Of a DNA stretch of 64,000 bases, positions 11,793 to 25,000 are shown in pieces. Source of the stretch: Sclerurus mexicanus (taxonomy: Eukaryota > Chordata > Aves > Passeriformes > Furnariidae); assembly GCA_013396755.1 (NCBI GenBank), contig VWZF01001835.1, forward strand, positions 310,001-374,000, given 5' to 3'. The position numbers and the translations under genes are program-made. The number at the start of each line of letters is the position of its first letter. Within the stretch, counting starts at the first letter, position 1. The notes beneath the pieces are model-generated. The model was not told the DNA's origin, did not search any database, and saw only the letters and a list, made by a program, of their open reading frames with translations.

Positions 11793-14700
11793 TTCTATCT
11801 GCATTCAGTAATTTCTTCTCCTTCGCAGCCCACCAACAGGGCTGTGAATCCCTTGTGCCACTGAGAGATTTCCTGGTGGGCAGTGCAGGAGCCTTAATGT
11901 TTGGGGAATTGGAGAGCAAGAGAATCTAGAAGTTAAAGTGACTTCTTTGGCTGTGTGCCTAGTAGGCTTCCCAGGAGATGGGAGGTTCTGGCAGGGTTGC
12001 CTTGGGTGGATAGGCTGACAGAAAGCTGAGCAAATTTCCATCTGAAATCCACCTGGTGGTAATCAGAATTGATTTGCTGCAGTTAAAAAACTCGGGTATT
12101 TTCTGAGGGAAATAATTGGGATGCAACACTTCCTTCTCCCTGGGATGTTGGCTCTGCATTGCAGCATTTTGGCAGCTCTATGGGAAGGTGCATATGTGAG
12201 TGCAGGTCTCAGAGCCCAGCAGAGCTCTTTCCATAGCTGGCCCCAGTGCTGTGGGGCTGTAGGTGTGGGATATTGCCTCTTTTCCACTCATGCTTCTTCC
12301 CCACTGACTAATTTGGCAGGAGAGAGTCAGCAGGGAAGAGAGACTCATCAGGAGCTATTTCAGGGTGCCTTATGGCAATCAGCTCAAGAAGAAGAGGGAA
12401 AATAGGAGAGAAGATTAGAAAGGTTGATTGTAGCTCTGGAGGGCTCAGTTCAGCATGACAGGATTCACAGAAGGCAACCAAAAATGGATGTTGTAATATG
12501 AAGTAAGGGTAGTGCTACACTTCTGCTGAGAAGGATTTCTCACTACTACTTCATCCCAACAAAGTAGTTCATGTCTTTTTTCTTTTACAGGACATGCCAC
12601 TCCAGGAAGTCTGCAGCTGCAGAAGTCAGGGTGACAAGGTGACCTCCCAACTGCCTGGGAACATTCCCTCATGCTTCTGCTTATTCTCTTGTGTTTTCCC
12701 CTAGGAGTTGAGTTGCAATGTTGGGCTATACTGAATCAGCTAAAGGAGTGATACGGAGCTGTGTGTAGGAACAGAAGGTAGAGAATAGAGAGAGGAATGG
12801 GAGAAGAAATCTCCTTTTCCTCTTCCTACCACAGCTGTTTAACATGTTAACTAATGAGGCTCCTGCAGGCACTGTCAGGTGTTTTTTACTACACTCTGAA
12901 GGTGGATGTCAGATACATAATCACTCACAAATAAATGCACTGAATAACAAATTGGAATTCTCAATGAAATCAGAACCTAAGAAAATGCAAGTGCCTGCCT
13001 TGATCTCCTTGAACACAAGAGTAGCTCAAAAATATGTTTTCAAAGTCGTGCAATATCTATACTCAGATAATATAATATATTGAAGTAATTTTTCCAAAGC
13101 AATTCCTTCCTTCACATAGTCTAGACTTCAGTTTCTTGATGCTTTCCAGTGAGCAGACATTTTGTTAGAAAATTGCAATCTATTTTTGCAATCTCTGCAG
13201 TAGTTTGAAATAGTCCTAGGCCTGGTAAAATGATTTGTGGACTTTTTATGCCACAAAATTACTGGAGAAGAGTCTGAGATCTGGTTCAAAGAATTCTTGC
13301 CAAGAGAGAATTTGGCCCACTTCATTATGTTTAACACATTTATTTCTTCTTTACAGAGTTTCCCTGAAAACATCCTGGTCTGCTAAGTTTTGCATATCTC
13401 TATATCTACATGAACACAGAAGTATCAAATAATTTCATTATTTTCTATGAACTCAACATTAAAATTCATCTTTATTCATGTACCGAGGATTTTGAAGCAA
13501 GAAAGAACCAGAAGTCCTTAATCACATCTTTTTAGACAGTATTGCATTCTTCCCAGGGTAAATCATTATGCATCATAGTGAGAAGACTTTGAACCTTTAA
13601 TCAGATTACTTAGTAAACTAATGTAAAAGCCATCAAATCTAATTGAAGTTTCATCTACTGTGACAGAGGGAACACAAAAACATACTCCAAAATATTTGCT
13701 TCTAGCAGCTTTTATCTGATCATTTTCAGTGTATTATAAAGCAGAGGCTTGTATTCTCAGTGACTTAAAATCTGCCTACATAGTCAGGAAATTTACTTTT
13801 CCAATATCTCAGCCATTCTGGGAACACATCAGCCAGAAACACAGTAGTTAATGAAACAACTCTCTTTCCAGAGTTCGGTGTTCATCATGGCCTATATTGA
13901 GATGTTGCTGGTGATGCCAGGATTTAGAAGCCCATCCTATGTGCTGACATAATTCTGTTATTGATTTCTGCCGTGCTGCACTATTGCGAGTTAATTTCAC
14001 ATTGCATTTCAAGGACAGCGCAGCAGGCAGGGACACTAGCACGGAAAGGACACAAATTGAGAGAACACATTTAATTTACTTCACACTGTGAAACACTGTC
14101 TGCAACTGGGCTCTTTAAGGGACCACTCCTCTGACGGCATCCCAAAACTGAAAACAGCTGAATGATCATAGAGTACTTGGGAGTGGGTAGGAGAGACCTA
14201 ATGTGTAGTGTTAGGTGACAAGACCCTTACTGTAAGTTTTTGGTGATGCACCTGCACTCTATTTGCAATACTGGATTTAGGACAGGGCTGAAGTCACGAT
14301 GCTCGGGGAAACAGGCAGTGTTTCCAGGAAGCTGACAAGCTGAATTCTGGCTCAGGTAGTTATTTCAACACTACTGTAATTTGAGGATTGGATTGGAGAT
14401 GTCATAGAGCTTGTACCTTTTTGTTTCTCAGTGCACACAGTAGCCAAACTGAAATGTAAAAAATGCCACTATGATAAAGATATCCTGGTTAGTATCTCTT
14501 AGGCAAATGAAATATATTGGTTTGAAGCAGCTGCAGTTTGGGCTGGTAGGTGTTAAACAGCACAGAGCCACTATCCCTGCTTCTGTTGCCTTCACCACTT
14601 CTTTGCTATCTCCCATTGCAAGAAACATAAGTCAGAGTTTTAATACCAATCCAGAGCTTTCTTTAATGAGTTACAAGAACACCTGGTATCAAGAAAAAAA

Positions 14701-15264
14701 ACCTCTTTCTTCTGCATAACTGGAAGATGTTCAAAAGAAAATTCTGTCTCTTCATGAAAGTAAATAGTGCCAGGAGATTTTTATTTTAATATTGCTGATG
14801 CAGAGACTCTACTCTTCTTTAATAATAAAGCATACACAAATAGCAAGCTCGGGTGGCACTAAAAAGCATACCTACAACTGCGAACTTTTGGAAGTTTTTA
14901 GCTTTGTGTGAAAAAAAAATGAATTGATGAAGCAACTCTGAGTACATTTATAACTTATTTCAGTATGTAAAGTCAAATGTACAGTCTGTAGAGTTTTGTG
15001 GAATCTGACAATGGGTATAATGAGGATTGGCAACTGAAAAAATGCTGTTAGAAACTCATGAAATAAAAGTATAAAAACCTGTTAGAGTTTGCCAGACTAT
15101 GGAGTAGAGGTAGAAGAGATTTTGTGATAAAGTTCTGTTACCAAAGCACAAAATGATGGGAATAGTGAAGAAAACAAAACAGACTACAGAGTGAGGCAAC
15201 ACATAAGACAGCAGAAGGCATGTAAGAAAATGCATGCTAACAAAGTCCAGATTTGGACAGAGCT
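11793..15264. other. unique DNA with a GC-richer patch
   Basis: The part from 11805 to 12680 is visibly richer in G and C than its surroundings and carries several overlapping ORFs of 66-94 codons on both strands, none recognisable. It could be an old unrecognised repeat or a regulatory patch. A splice-bounded 48-nt candidate lies at 12591-12638. Nothing is recognised from 12700 to 15264. Confidence 0.5.
12591..12638 (+). other. candidate short exon (speculative)
   Basis: A very good acceptor (CTTTTTTCTTTTACAG) immediately precedes this 48-nt stretch and ACAAG|GTGACC follows. Phase 0 is open and reads DMPLQEVCSCRSQGDK, 16 codons with no overhang. This is phase-compatible with the candidate at 7335-7387 on the left and with the acceptor at 27216 on the right. 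I recognise no family. It lies in the GC-richer patch, which raises the chance of random open frames. Confidence 0.15.
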
Positions 15265-15361
15265 GAAGAAAGAAAAGAAAGAGGAAGGGAAGGGAAGGGG
15301 AAAGAGAGAAAAAGAAAGAAAAAGGAAGGAAGGAGGGAAGGAAGGGAAGGAAGGGGAGGAA
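15265..15361 (+). repeat. 97-bp uninterrupted purine tract (GAAA/GGAA-rich)
   Basis: Every base on the plus strand from 15265 to 15361 is A or G, arranged as imperfect AAAG, GGAA and GGGAA units. Long mirror-like purine/pyrimidine tracts are known to be able to form triplex (H-DNA) structures and to be length-variable. The 109-codon lysine/glutamate-rich ORF across it simply reflects the purine repeat. Confidence 0.95.
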
Positions 15362-17667
15362 TTTACAAAAGAAGTGAAACTATTTGTAAGAATACCTGGC
15401 AGCTTGGATACAAACTGGGAAATAACTGAAATCTTGATTACTTGTGAGGTGAGTATTGGCACTGCAATTATAGCGATGGCTGAGCTTGTATTAAATGATA
15501 CGCCTGCTTCTTTCCATTAATTCTAAATGGATTCTAGAGGCCCACTTCAGATGAGAATGCCTTAATTGGAGATATAATGAGGTAAGATGTAGGTACCTCC
15601 CATGAGTCCCTAAAAGAGCTGCCATGTGAGGAGCCCATGAAAATGAAAAAATAGAATTTAAATAAAAAGAATGAGGACATAGTAAGGAAAAGGAAAACTT
15701 CCTGAAAAATTAAATGTATCCTACAAAGAATTGCAAGCTAAAAACTTTAGTGTTGTTAAATAATGTGAATGAAACTGCAAAAAAATTACTAGGCAAGTAT
15801 TAGACAGGTAAGTTTAATTAAACTGTCATTCTTCTGTCCAGGAGAATACATTTCCTTGTATGCACTGGTGAAAAAATTGCATACTGTTTTTGTCTTTTTA
15901 CCATCAAGGAATGTCATTATCACAGAAAATGGCTCTCACGCATGTAATCTCACAAGACTTTTATTTATTAGATATGACATCTATGCTATCATAATGGTAG
16001 GTAAAGGGTTACAATTAGCTTTTCACTGGATTAAATGTTCCAAAAAAATGTATGATTTATGCATACTATATTAGTCTAAGACACTCAAAGTCTTTTGTGA
16101 TTATGTAAAAGGTGTTGGAATTTTCAAAAGGATCCTTAGAAACACAGAATAAACCAATAGGGAAGGAATTGAAGTCTGCACTTGAACCTAGAAATGTGAT
16201 TTCAAAACACAGCATAGACATAGTACTGAATTAACATTTCCCTACACACGAAACAGGGACATCTTGTTGGTATTTCCCAGCTCCTATCCTTCCTAGCCTC
16301 CTTCCCTTCCCTGCTCTTCACTGATATGCACTCTTGCCACTGCTGTAGTGCCTGACCTGGCATTAATCCAACTGGAAGACTAAATTGACAAAGAAAAACA
16401 GAAATAATGCCTTGACAAGTTAATAAATTGATTTAGATGAGAAAAGTGCCAAAAGCAGTACTAGACAAGAGAAGGAGCTAGCAGCAGCACCTGAAAGTGC
16501 GACTGCCTTAGGACCAAGCCTACCAGGCTGAAAGCAGGGAAAGTGTGACTTGATGTAAACAAATGGAGACAGGAAATTCAGAATATATATTCTGATAAAG
16601 GATCACATGACTTCAACGCTTCTCTAGCCACAGGACAATGTCTGTGGGAATAATGGCAGAGTACAGGCAACAAAATTGTCATCTCTAGTGAAGACATGAC
16701 TGTTTTCTGGAAGGTTTTGACTTGGTGAAGGGCAGCCTGTAGAAAAATAATAGACATCCTGAGCTTCCTCCAGAAGCAGACAGGAAGAGATGGATGTGGA
16801 AGAGCCACAGATCCAGCCAACATCACAGGAAAGTGCTGACTAGAGTACTAGAATAATCAAGGTCTGCAACCATCTCTTGTCAGACATGCCAAGGAAGCCA
16901 GACTAGGGACTGATAGAGAACTGACATGCAGTATAAGAGATAGCATATTTTTTTTCCCTATGGAAATGGAAGGTGTAAGGCTAGACACAGATGCAATGAG
17001 AGAATAGATTTTATTGATTGCTAGCAGCCAGACTAAGTGATGTGTACAAATCTTTTCTTCCCACACAAGTAGCTTCATCTTTTATCTGTTTATTTTCACT
17101 TTAATGTTGTGACACCTTGTTTTTAAAACTTGTCTCAGGGTTTTCTCAAGTGGCTTCAAAGTCATTTCTGCTCTAATCTAAATAGGGCTAGGGCTGAGTA
17201 ATGGCCCCAAACCATTCTTACACTGACATGGTTAATATAAACCTTGGCACAGTTTTAGAGTGAGAAATTTTTGAACACAACTTGGAGTTTAAGAACAGAG
17301 AGAGTGATTTGGATTTCTACAGCTTTTCAGGGGAAAGGTAAGATATTGAAATTGTATGGCAACAGCCCTGCCAAACAGTTGTCATTAGGGCAGGATAATT
17401 TGCCTTGTTTGATTTACTAGCACAGACACGGGCCATAATTTCCCACACACTGCTCAGAGGTTTGGGTTTGTGCCTGTGTACCTGAAGCTGTTGTATAAAG
17501 GAAATACCCGCATTTAACAGTGTCATTATTCCTGCAGAAATGAGTGATGCGTGAATGTCATAGCAACGTTATGATGCCTATGTGGAGCAAGAAATTTGGG
17601 ATGATGCACTGTATGTGGTTGATAACTGGTTAATGAATTTGAGATGCAAGCTGAAGTGCAAAGAATT

Positions 17668-17695
17668 TGTGTGTGTGTGTGCGTGTGCGTGTGTG
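17668..17695 (+). repeat. (GT)n microsatellite
   Basis: About 28 bp of GT repeat interrupted by two GC dinucleotides. Interruptions usually stabilise such arrays. Confidence 0.85.
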
Positions 17696-20600
17696 AAAAG
17701 TGAGAGAAAAAAAGGAGAGGATTATAACTCAGAGCTTTGCAGAGCTCACATAAAATCATCCAACATGTCCTAACTGCCTTTCTATCTATGGAAAAGCATG
17801 TCCTGAAAAAAACAAACAAACAAACAAAAACCCCTTTGTTTATTTCTATCCTTCTCCCAGACTTTAAGGATCCAGCAGTATTTGCCATTGCTCATAATGG
17901 GATATTCTTCCTCTTCTCTTTTCTCATTAGAAGTTTCTCTATGTCTTCTGTTTTGTACCTGCTATTCTCTTGCTTCTGACAGTTTTTACTCTCAATTAAA
18001 TCAACTAATTTCAATATTTTCTGAAAAACTGAAGGATGTGCAAGTCCTGCTGTTTCTCAGTGGTAGAATAGATCACCTCTTTCCTAAAGACTTTGCCAGT
18101 TTTATTGTTCTGTACTTTCCATGGATGACCCATCTCTTCTGGAAAGAACAACTTCCTAAATTGAGAGGATGTAGCTTTTCATATTCAACTTCTCTGTCTA
18201 ATTACATTTAGTATTTTGTCAATATGTTCATATTAACTATACATGCTTCAAGACAAGATTTTGACTAATATATCACTTATTGCAAAATCACATCTAAAGG
18301 TTTTCAACTGGTGAATGAGATTATTTGGAGTGGGTAATGATGTGAATCTCTTCTTTTTTACTTCATTTTTGTCATTACATGCATTGTTTTTGTTTTGGTA
18401 TTTTTTCTAATCAAATGAAATAATGTTAGTAACCACAAGGGCCTGAAAGTCATTGTGCCTTGCTGTGTTGGTCCGATCTCTTATATGCCATAAAGGGGTA
18501 CAAGTATAAAGGGAACCTATATGTTTCATAGTGCAACATTTTCATTGTAACTAAACCAAAGTTTAGCAAAAAGCAGTGCTACTCTCACTCTTGCCATCAA
18601 GAGCAGTAGCTTTCAAAGACTTTTCTTCCTTATTTCTTCAGCAGAGTATGTTGCAGGCATTTCATGCTGCAGAAGTGTATTCTGATCCATTTACTGCTGA
18701 GTTGCTGGTGATACATTGGATTTATTTGCAAGATTTTCATTAAAATCCAAACAAACTTCAAACCTTTTCCATTTGAGAACCACATGCACTATTTAGGCTT
18801 ACAGTTTTTTTGCAGCATAAAAGTTTGCAAGAGAACTCTTATTTCAGCATCAGCAAACAAATACCCTTTCCATATGCTTCTGATCCAGATGGATACATAC
18901 TTTTCCAGGAATGAAAAGCATTCAGTGTTTCTCATTAGCATTCTCATAAACTTGATGAATACATTACAGAAGCAAGCTGGACAAATATCAGAATTCTTTG
19001 TGTTTCTATTATAATTACATTTTAAATATATATTTACGAGATTATGAGTTTGGTTAATAGACAAGTGCTTTGAAAACTCTAGTAAGAAATTTTCATTAGT
19101 ACAACACAGCCTTTCATTGAGTATTAGCATGAAAAAAAGTCACATTTAGACAAATTATGCTGACTGGAGATCTCACAAAAATTAGTCACTTATAAGAGAG
19201 CTTTCTAATGGGTTGTGTTGGGATCTGTAACTGGCTTCAATGTAATGAATATATTTGTTAAAAGTCTACAGAAAATATCAAAATGTCCCTTGTAAAATAT
19301 GCGAAGACAGCTTTCCACCAGCAGTTGGATATTCACATGAACAGGTCAGTTTTATAGAGCAATCGGCACCCCCAGGTGATGGGCAGTTACATGAAAAGTA
19401 TAGAGTACTACAATCTATTGATCAATACTAGATATCTTTAGCATACATTTCAGTTGCACATGCAGCAAACCAATAATAAACTAATACTTGATTCAGAAAT
19501 TTTTATGTCAGCTTCAGTAATCTGTCGTTTGTATGACATGGAAGGCTAAGCTTCTCTTTGATTAAAAGTCTAGAAATCTAGAAAACAAGTAGAATGACAA
19601 ATATGAATGGGAAAAATAAGTGACCCATCCCACTCAACCCCATTAATTGCCATTGCTTTCTCACATACAGCACTGAATCTTTACTGTTCCTAATATATAA
19701 GCTGGTTCCATTCAGTATTAGCAAATAAACAAAAGAAAAAAAATAAAATTATGGGCAGTAGTAGGAAAACATTGGACGTTGACAGTTTCTTGTGCTGTAT
19801 ATATTGGGAAATTGCATCATTAATCACATGCACTTCAATGAAATTAAAACTGTTTTTTGAAGACAAAGGCATACAAGGAACTATTATTGCTCACCCCTTC
19901 TCCCTTTACCGTGCAATGGCAAAACAGGGAGGATACATCACCACTGACCAGAACCATAAGCAAGAAAAAGCAGGGCACTTCCTCAGAACTGCCACAGTTC
20001 TCTGCATTTTGATAGACCTTCCATGTTCACCACAGAACAGAAGTGCGTTTCCTTTGAATTTAAGGTTGAATTAATGTCTGGAGGGCTGAAAAATTTTCAC
20101 TTTAAAAAGAAAGCTACACAGGTGCTGCAACAAGCTTGTGGCAGATCCTGGGCTTGTGGCTGGTTTTGTCCACCACACCATACTTCAGGGATGGTTTTAC
20201 TAGAGGTAAGTACAGTGAAAGTCCTGAATTTTTCATCTCTATCAAAAAATGGTAAATACCTCACCATCATTGTGCAGCATTTGTAAAACACTTTGGTAAT
20301 AATTGGTTGGTTGACTCTTCAAAAATTTTCTGTGCCCCTGTAAACAGGGTTTTGTAGACTTTTCAAGGAACCTCTGGGATATTAGTATTTCTTGTTAATT
20401 TTCTTGTCATCAGAGGTAACCTTTCTTCCATTTCAACCTCTCTTTTTCTCTTTAGCAATGAAAGCATTATTTAAATGACAAAGCAAAAATAGCAACAAAA
20501 TGAAAACTCTGCCCAATCAGAATATTTTTCTAAGAAAAGCTGTCTTCATTACATCTGCCATTATTGTCAGACATTGAACTGTAGAAATTTTTAGAATGTA

Positions 20601-21604
20601 AAAACAAGCAAGCTGTGAGAATGTTTTTTAATTATTTCAATGGTTCCTACTGCATTATGGTTTCTTCCATAAAGAAATAAATAATAATGACCTCTCAAAT
20701 TTACCACAAGGAAGTAAAGTGGCTGCATATATTTGCCCATGAGTGTTTTACACAGATACACTGTTCCTCAGGGCACTTCAGTGTTATTTAAAAAGAGAGA
20801 ACAGCCTTTGTTATCCAAATTATATCTGTATACAGCAGCATAATGACTCATATCGTTATGGACACTCAAGGATGGATCACTTGTTCAGGTATCCATGAAT
20901 GAGTGTCCTATTAAAAACTAGTATTGATCACAAACTTGTGATGAGCTGCCTAATCAGAACATAAATTCGGCTTTGCTAACATATTGAGTCCATGTCTACC
21001 CTCAGCACAACTCTAAGATTTCTTTATTACCAGGTAGGATTATTTTCCTGAATACTAACAAAACTTTGGTTTGTTTCCAAGTCAGGATTTTTTTTTTTTT
21101 TTGGTAACCAGAAGATTTCTTCTGTTTTGTCAACAATTACAAAATCTGATAAGTTACAAAATAAATGTGACAAGTTCAGTTATTTTCTCTGTCTCTTCAA
21201 CAAAGGATTACTTTTCCTTTGTTATATACAGGTTTACCTCAAGAGGACATACAAACAAAGAGTCACATCTCAGCAAGCAGAAATAAGACTCAGAGAGCCA
21301 AATTCTGTGAGCAGTAATTCTTATATTGTAATCCAAAATACAACTTCTGTTAGACATTTTTCTTCCATCAGTATTATTTTTTCCATGCATGAAATGAACT
21401 ATTACATTTTTGGAATGAGGAAATAAACTCAAAGTTAGAAATAAAAGGCTTGCATAAACAAATGTGAACCTGGATAGGCTTCTCTGAGGATAATAGCCTC
21501 AAAGGATGCTTTTACAATTCAAAGCATGCTATGGTTTTTTAAAAATGTAATTTGATGTTATATTGTCATGCTGTAAAAGATCTGCAATGTATAATGATGT
21601 AAGA

Positions 21605-21616
21605 GGCCAGCTGGCC
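21605..21616. repeat. 12-bp perfect palindrome GGCCAGCTGGCC
   Basis: The self-complementary GGCCAGCTGGCC is centred on a CAGCTG E-box core and sits in a small GC-rich island in AT-rich surroundings. It could be a bHLH-type binding site; that role is inference from the core motif only. Confidence 0.8.
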
Positions 21617-21972
21617 GCTAATGGTAACAGCATACTTTACCAGCACTATCATCAGAAGGACTGCTGAAGGCAGATGGCTCTTTTTTCCAGCTTTATCCCG
21701 TTAGAGATCCTACCAAGGACAGGCGTCCTACAAACCTCACAGTAATGAGAAGAACATTGCTTTATTGACTATAAAGCCTTCCTGCAAATAAGCTTGAAAG
21801 CAATATGTGCTGGAGAGCACCAGCAGCATGTATGTTTTAAATCAAAATAGAGGATTCTGGACTGAAGCTTTGTTAAATGATTTCTATGTGTTGGAAAACT
21901 TTTTTGGAGAAATACTGGATTGCTATTCAAAGTTGCTGTAGTACAGAGACTATTTTCCTGTCTCAGGCACAC

Positions 21973-22011
21973 AGTTAATTATTGTAGTTAATTATTGTAG
22001 TTAATTATTGT
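21973..22011 (+). repeat. three perfect copies of a 13-bp unit
   Basis: AGTTAATTATTGT is repeated three times without mismatch. Each copy contains TTAATTA, a palindromic core typical of homeodomain binding sites, spaced 13 bp apart. The perfect identity points to a recent duplication. Confidence 0.95.
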
Positions 22012-25000
22012 GCATCCTCTTAATTCATGCCCATACTGCAAGGAGTTAAAATGCAAACATAAGAGGAAAAATGGCTCAGACTCAGCTGATCATACAGAGA
22101 TTAATTTTGATGATAGCATTGTTGAAAGATGTTCTACAGTTTGATAGTCCAGATGCACATTTTCCCTGGGTAAAAAAGGTTCCATTGGTTATGCTTCCTT
22201 TACTTTTAGGGCTATCAGAAATAATATTGTCATCGTTTCAATTACTTTTTGTCTTATGATAGCAAAAATATATAGAAACTGAGTTCCATATTTTGCATGA
22301 CTAACTATTGCTATTTAGTTTTCTGGTGGTAGTAGTTTCGTTCTTTCAGTTTTTGGCGATTTTTCAAACGTGTTTTCCAGTGGTTTGTCTGTCAATGCCA
22401 CAGTGCTCCTGCTTAAACCATTATCTTCTATAGCAAGTGGATTTTGCGCTCTAGTACTCCAGTTACCTACTTTTCAGTGCAGAGTAAGCATTAAGCAGGA
22501 AGTTTTCTAAATCCTGTTCAGTTTACTGCTTACACTTAGTTTCAATGACAGCTTGCCTTTTAGCAAAGATAACCACACAATAGCCAGATCGATATTGTTA
22601 CTATTCTATATGTAGATAAGAACTGCAGTAATTATTTATTTTTTATTGGAGTCATTCAGAGGCTTTTATGTTTGTTTTGCCTAACCCATGTGGTTCTACA
22701 GCATTTAGGGTTCTATGGTCTATTTCCTCTAGGAGGAAAAATTGATAGCTATTTCTTTGAAGCATAATCTTTTTTTCTTTACTAAGACTACACGAATTAT
22801 GTTTTCTAGAACTCAAGAGTAAGTTACAACAGATGATAACATATTTTTTTACAATTCCTACTCCCTTTCTTTTGGCACTTAAACTCTAAGGTTTTTGTCT
22901 TGTCTTCTCATAAGGAGTCTTGCACTTTTTGCAGTGTTTCTGTCTCTTTGTCACTGTTGGAATTTTGGCCTTCATTATTTAAGAGATAGAACTTTGTAAT
23001 TCTTTTCCTCAGATAGTCCACTGCCTACACATTTTAAAACACTAAACACCTTCACAGATGCCTTTTTATAGAGCAGTGGCTTTATTCTGAGTTGACTGGA
23101 GATCTATAGTATTTCTTTTACCTGGTTCCACAGACAAACTTAATGACTCTTTCAAGGAAGGATATTGGCTTTGTATTCTTTTGTTCAGTAAGGATTAACT
23201 CAGTGCAGAACATTTGCTGGGCATCAGTAATGCGTTCTGTTACCAACTGCAGAGCACACATAGCTAAGATAAAGGATTTGCAGTCTTCAGTGCAGCACTT
23301 CATGGATCAGGAGAGCTTACAGAAAGATGTGAACACCTTTGGAAACATTTTCACCAACAAAGAACGCAGACTCAGCATTTTCCTGTCGCCTTCCCTTTTT
23401 CCTACCATCTTTCACAGAAAAAGGTCTGCATCTGAAATGAAGCTTATTTTTGTCTCAAGACCATTACAATACTTGATTAACTCCAGAAATGTGATTGTCT
23501 TTTCATATACTTTTTGGTTCTTTGAGCTCTTGCTGTGAATTTTAACAGCTTAACCACACATAGTGGAATTTTCAGATTTTCCAAGATGTTGGGGTATCAA
23601 AGGCCAGTCAACTATATAGTGTTAGCTGAGGAAATAATAGTCAGAAGTTTTCATCTAAATCAATTTCATTGCATGATTCTCAGGGTCAGGTTCATGTTCT
23701 ATCTGATTGTAGGCAGTCCTGGGTCAAACATAGTCCTTCATCCAAGTCCATGTTGTGAATCAGCACTTCAGCATTGCCCCTTTCCTCACACAAAATTTCT
23801 TGAGAAACAAAGACTGATCAAAAATGTCCATAAGGCAATTTCCGGTGTTAAAAATGTCATCTCTTGGATATTCAGTCTGCAGTGACTCTGATCAATAATT
23901 TGTGATTGAGGACCTTGACTTAATTTCTGTGTGAGAATCCTCAAGTATTTAGTAACAGTGAACATAAGCAGCTCAATGACGACAGCTACAAAAGTATTAG
24001 AGCTTAGAGACTTTAGATCTTTTATGTGGCTTTGTACAGTAAAATCTATCTTTGATATTTATTTTGCCTTTTTTTTTTCTTCACTTTGAAAAACACTACT
24101 CTGCATGTATTTTAACATCCTGGACAAGGCACAGCATGTGGTTCTGTTCCTGCAGGACATTGCTCTGTGACTTTGTACTTTGACATGTGTGCAGCTTGCT
24201 TCTCTTAGTTGCCTTAGTTGTCTGGTCTAAGCTAGCCAACTAGACATTCTTTAAAAGCAATGAAAAGACCCGGTACCTCCACAGGATGAAATATTCCACC
24301 TGTGTTGGAGATCTGTTCTCAAATGAACAAACTCACCTTTGGACAGATTCCAACCCTCCCTCCTGATCACAAGGAGTATTCAAGTAACTACATCAGAGAA
24401 GACACCTAATTCTTACATAACTAAAATTAAAGGATGAGAATCCCACATTTTCTCCTCTGAAAATTCTCTGAGAATGTGGGTTTTACGTGCCCCATGTATT
24501 TATGTTTCTTAGGGTTGTTCTTGCCTTTGTAAGCATAGTTTTCTAGACATTCTGCAGTATTGGTCTCTGCAGAGACCTCTTTGTGGTCATTGTGCTTCAA
24601 ACAATACCAATATTGATTTTTATATCCTGAACAAAATAACATCTCATCTTTTACAATTTGAAATGTGCTTCTTTGTCCTGAAAGCATCATAGTGTTTATT
24701 TCTTTAGCATCAAATGATGTTGCTTGCCGGGTACTGTCAGGAAGTGGTTGTGATTCTAATAAAATCCCTTGTAGCAGGTATGATATGGATAGGGAAGGAG
24801 TTACTCAAGGAAATGACTATTTCCTCATTATACAGCCCACCAAAATACAAAATGAGAGTCTGAAACCTGCCTATTTCCCCCAAATCCCTTTTATGCAATT
24901 CAACAAACAGGACTAAAGTAAAAGTTAATTAGATTTTGCTTGATGGTTTTGTTGCTGTCTTGAAACTGCAGAGCGCCTTTAGACAATGACCATGTTCCAA

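Larger units (their letters stand above)
15362..21972. other. unique AT-rich DNA with minor simple repeats
   Basis: No transposon or gene is recognised. The region holds a short GT-rich run (17668-17695), an AAAC run (17806-17829), a 15-bp poly-T (21088-21102) and a 12-bp palindrome (21605-21616). The ORFs are up to 120 codons; the longest on the minus strand (17526-17888) owes its histidine/threonine run to the GT repeat and is not a credible gene. Confidence 0.55.

Noticed and set aside
15191..15520. 109-codon ORF rich in Lys/Glu/Arg
   Set aside because: It is a translation of the purine repeat at 15265-15361.
17526..17888. 120-codon minus-strand ORF with a His/Thr run
   Set aside because: The run comes from the GT microsatellite and the rest shows no recognisable feature.
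23143..23538. 131-codon plus-strand ORF
   Set aside because: AT-rich, no domain, no signal or membrane pattern that I can defend, and no upstream promoter or downstream polyadenylation context. Kept only as background to the minus-strand candidate.
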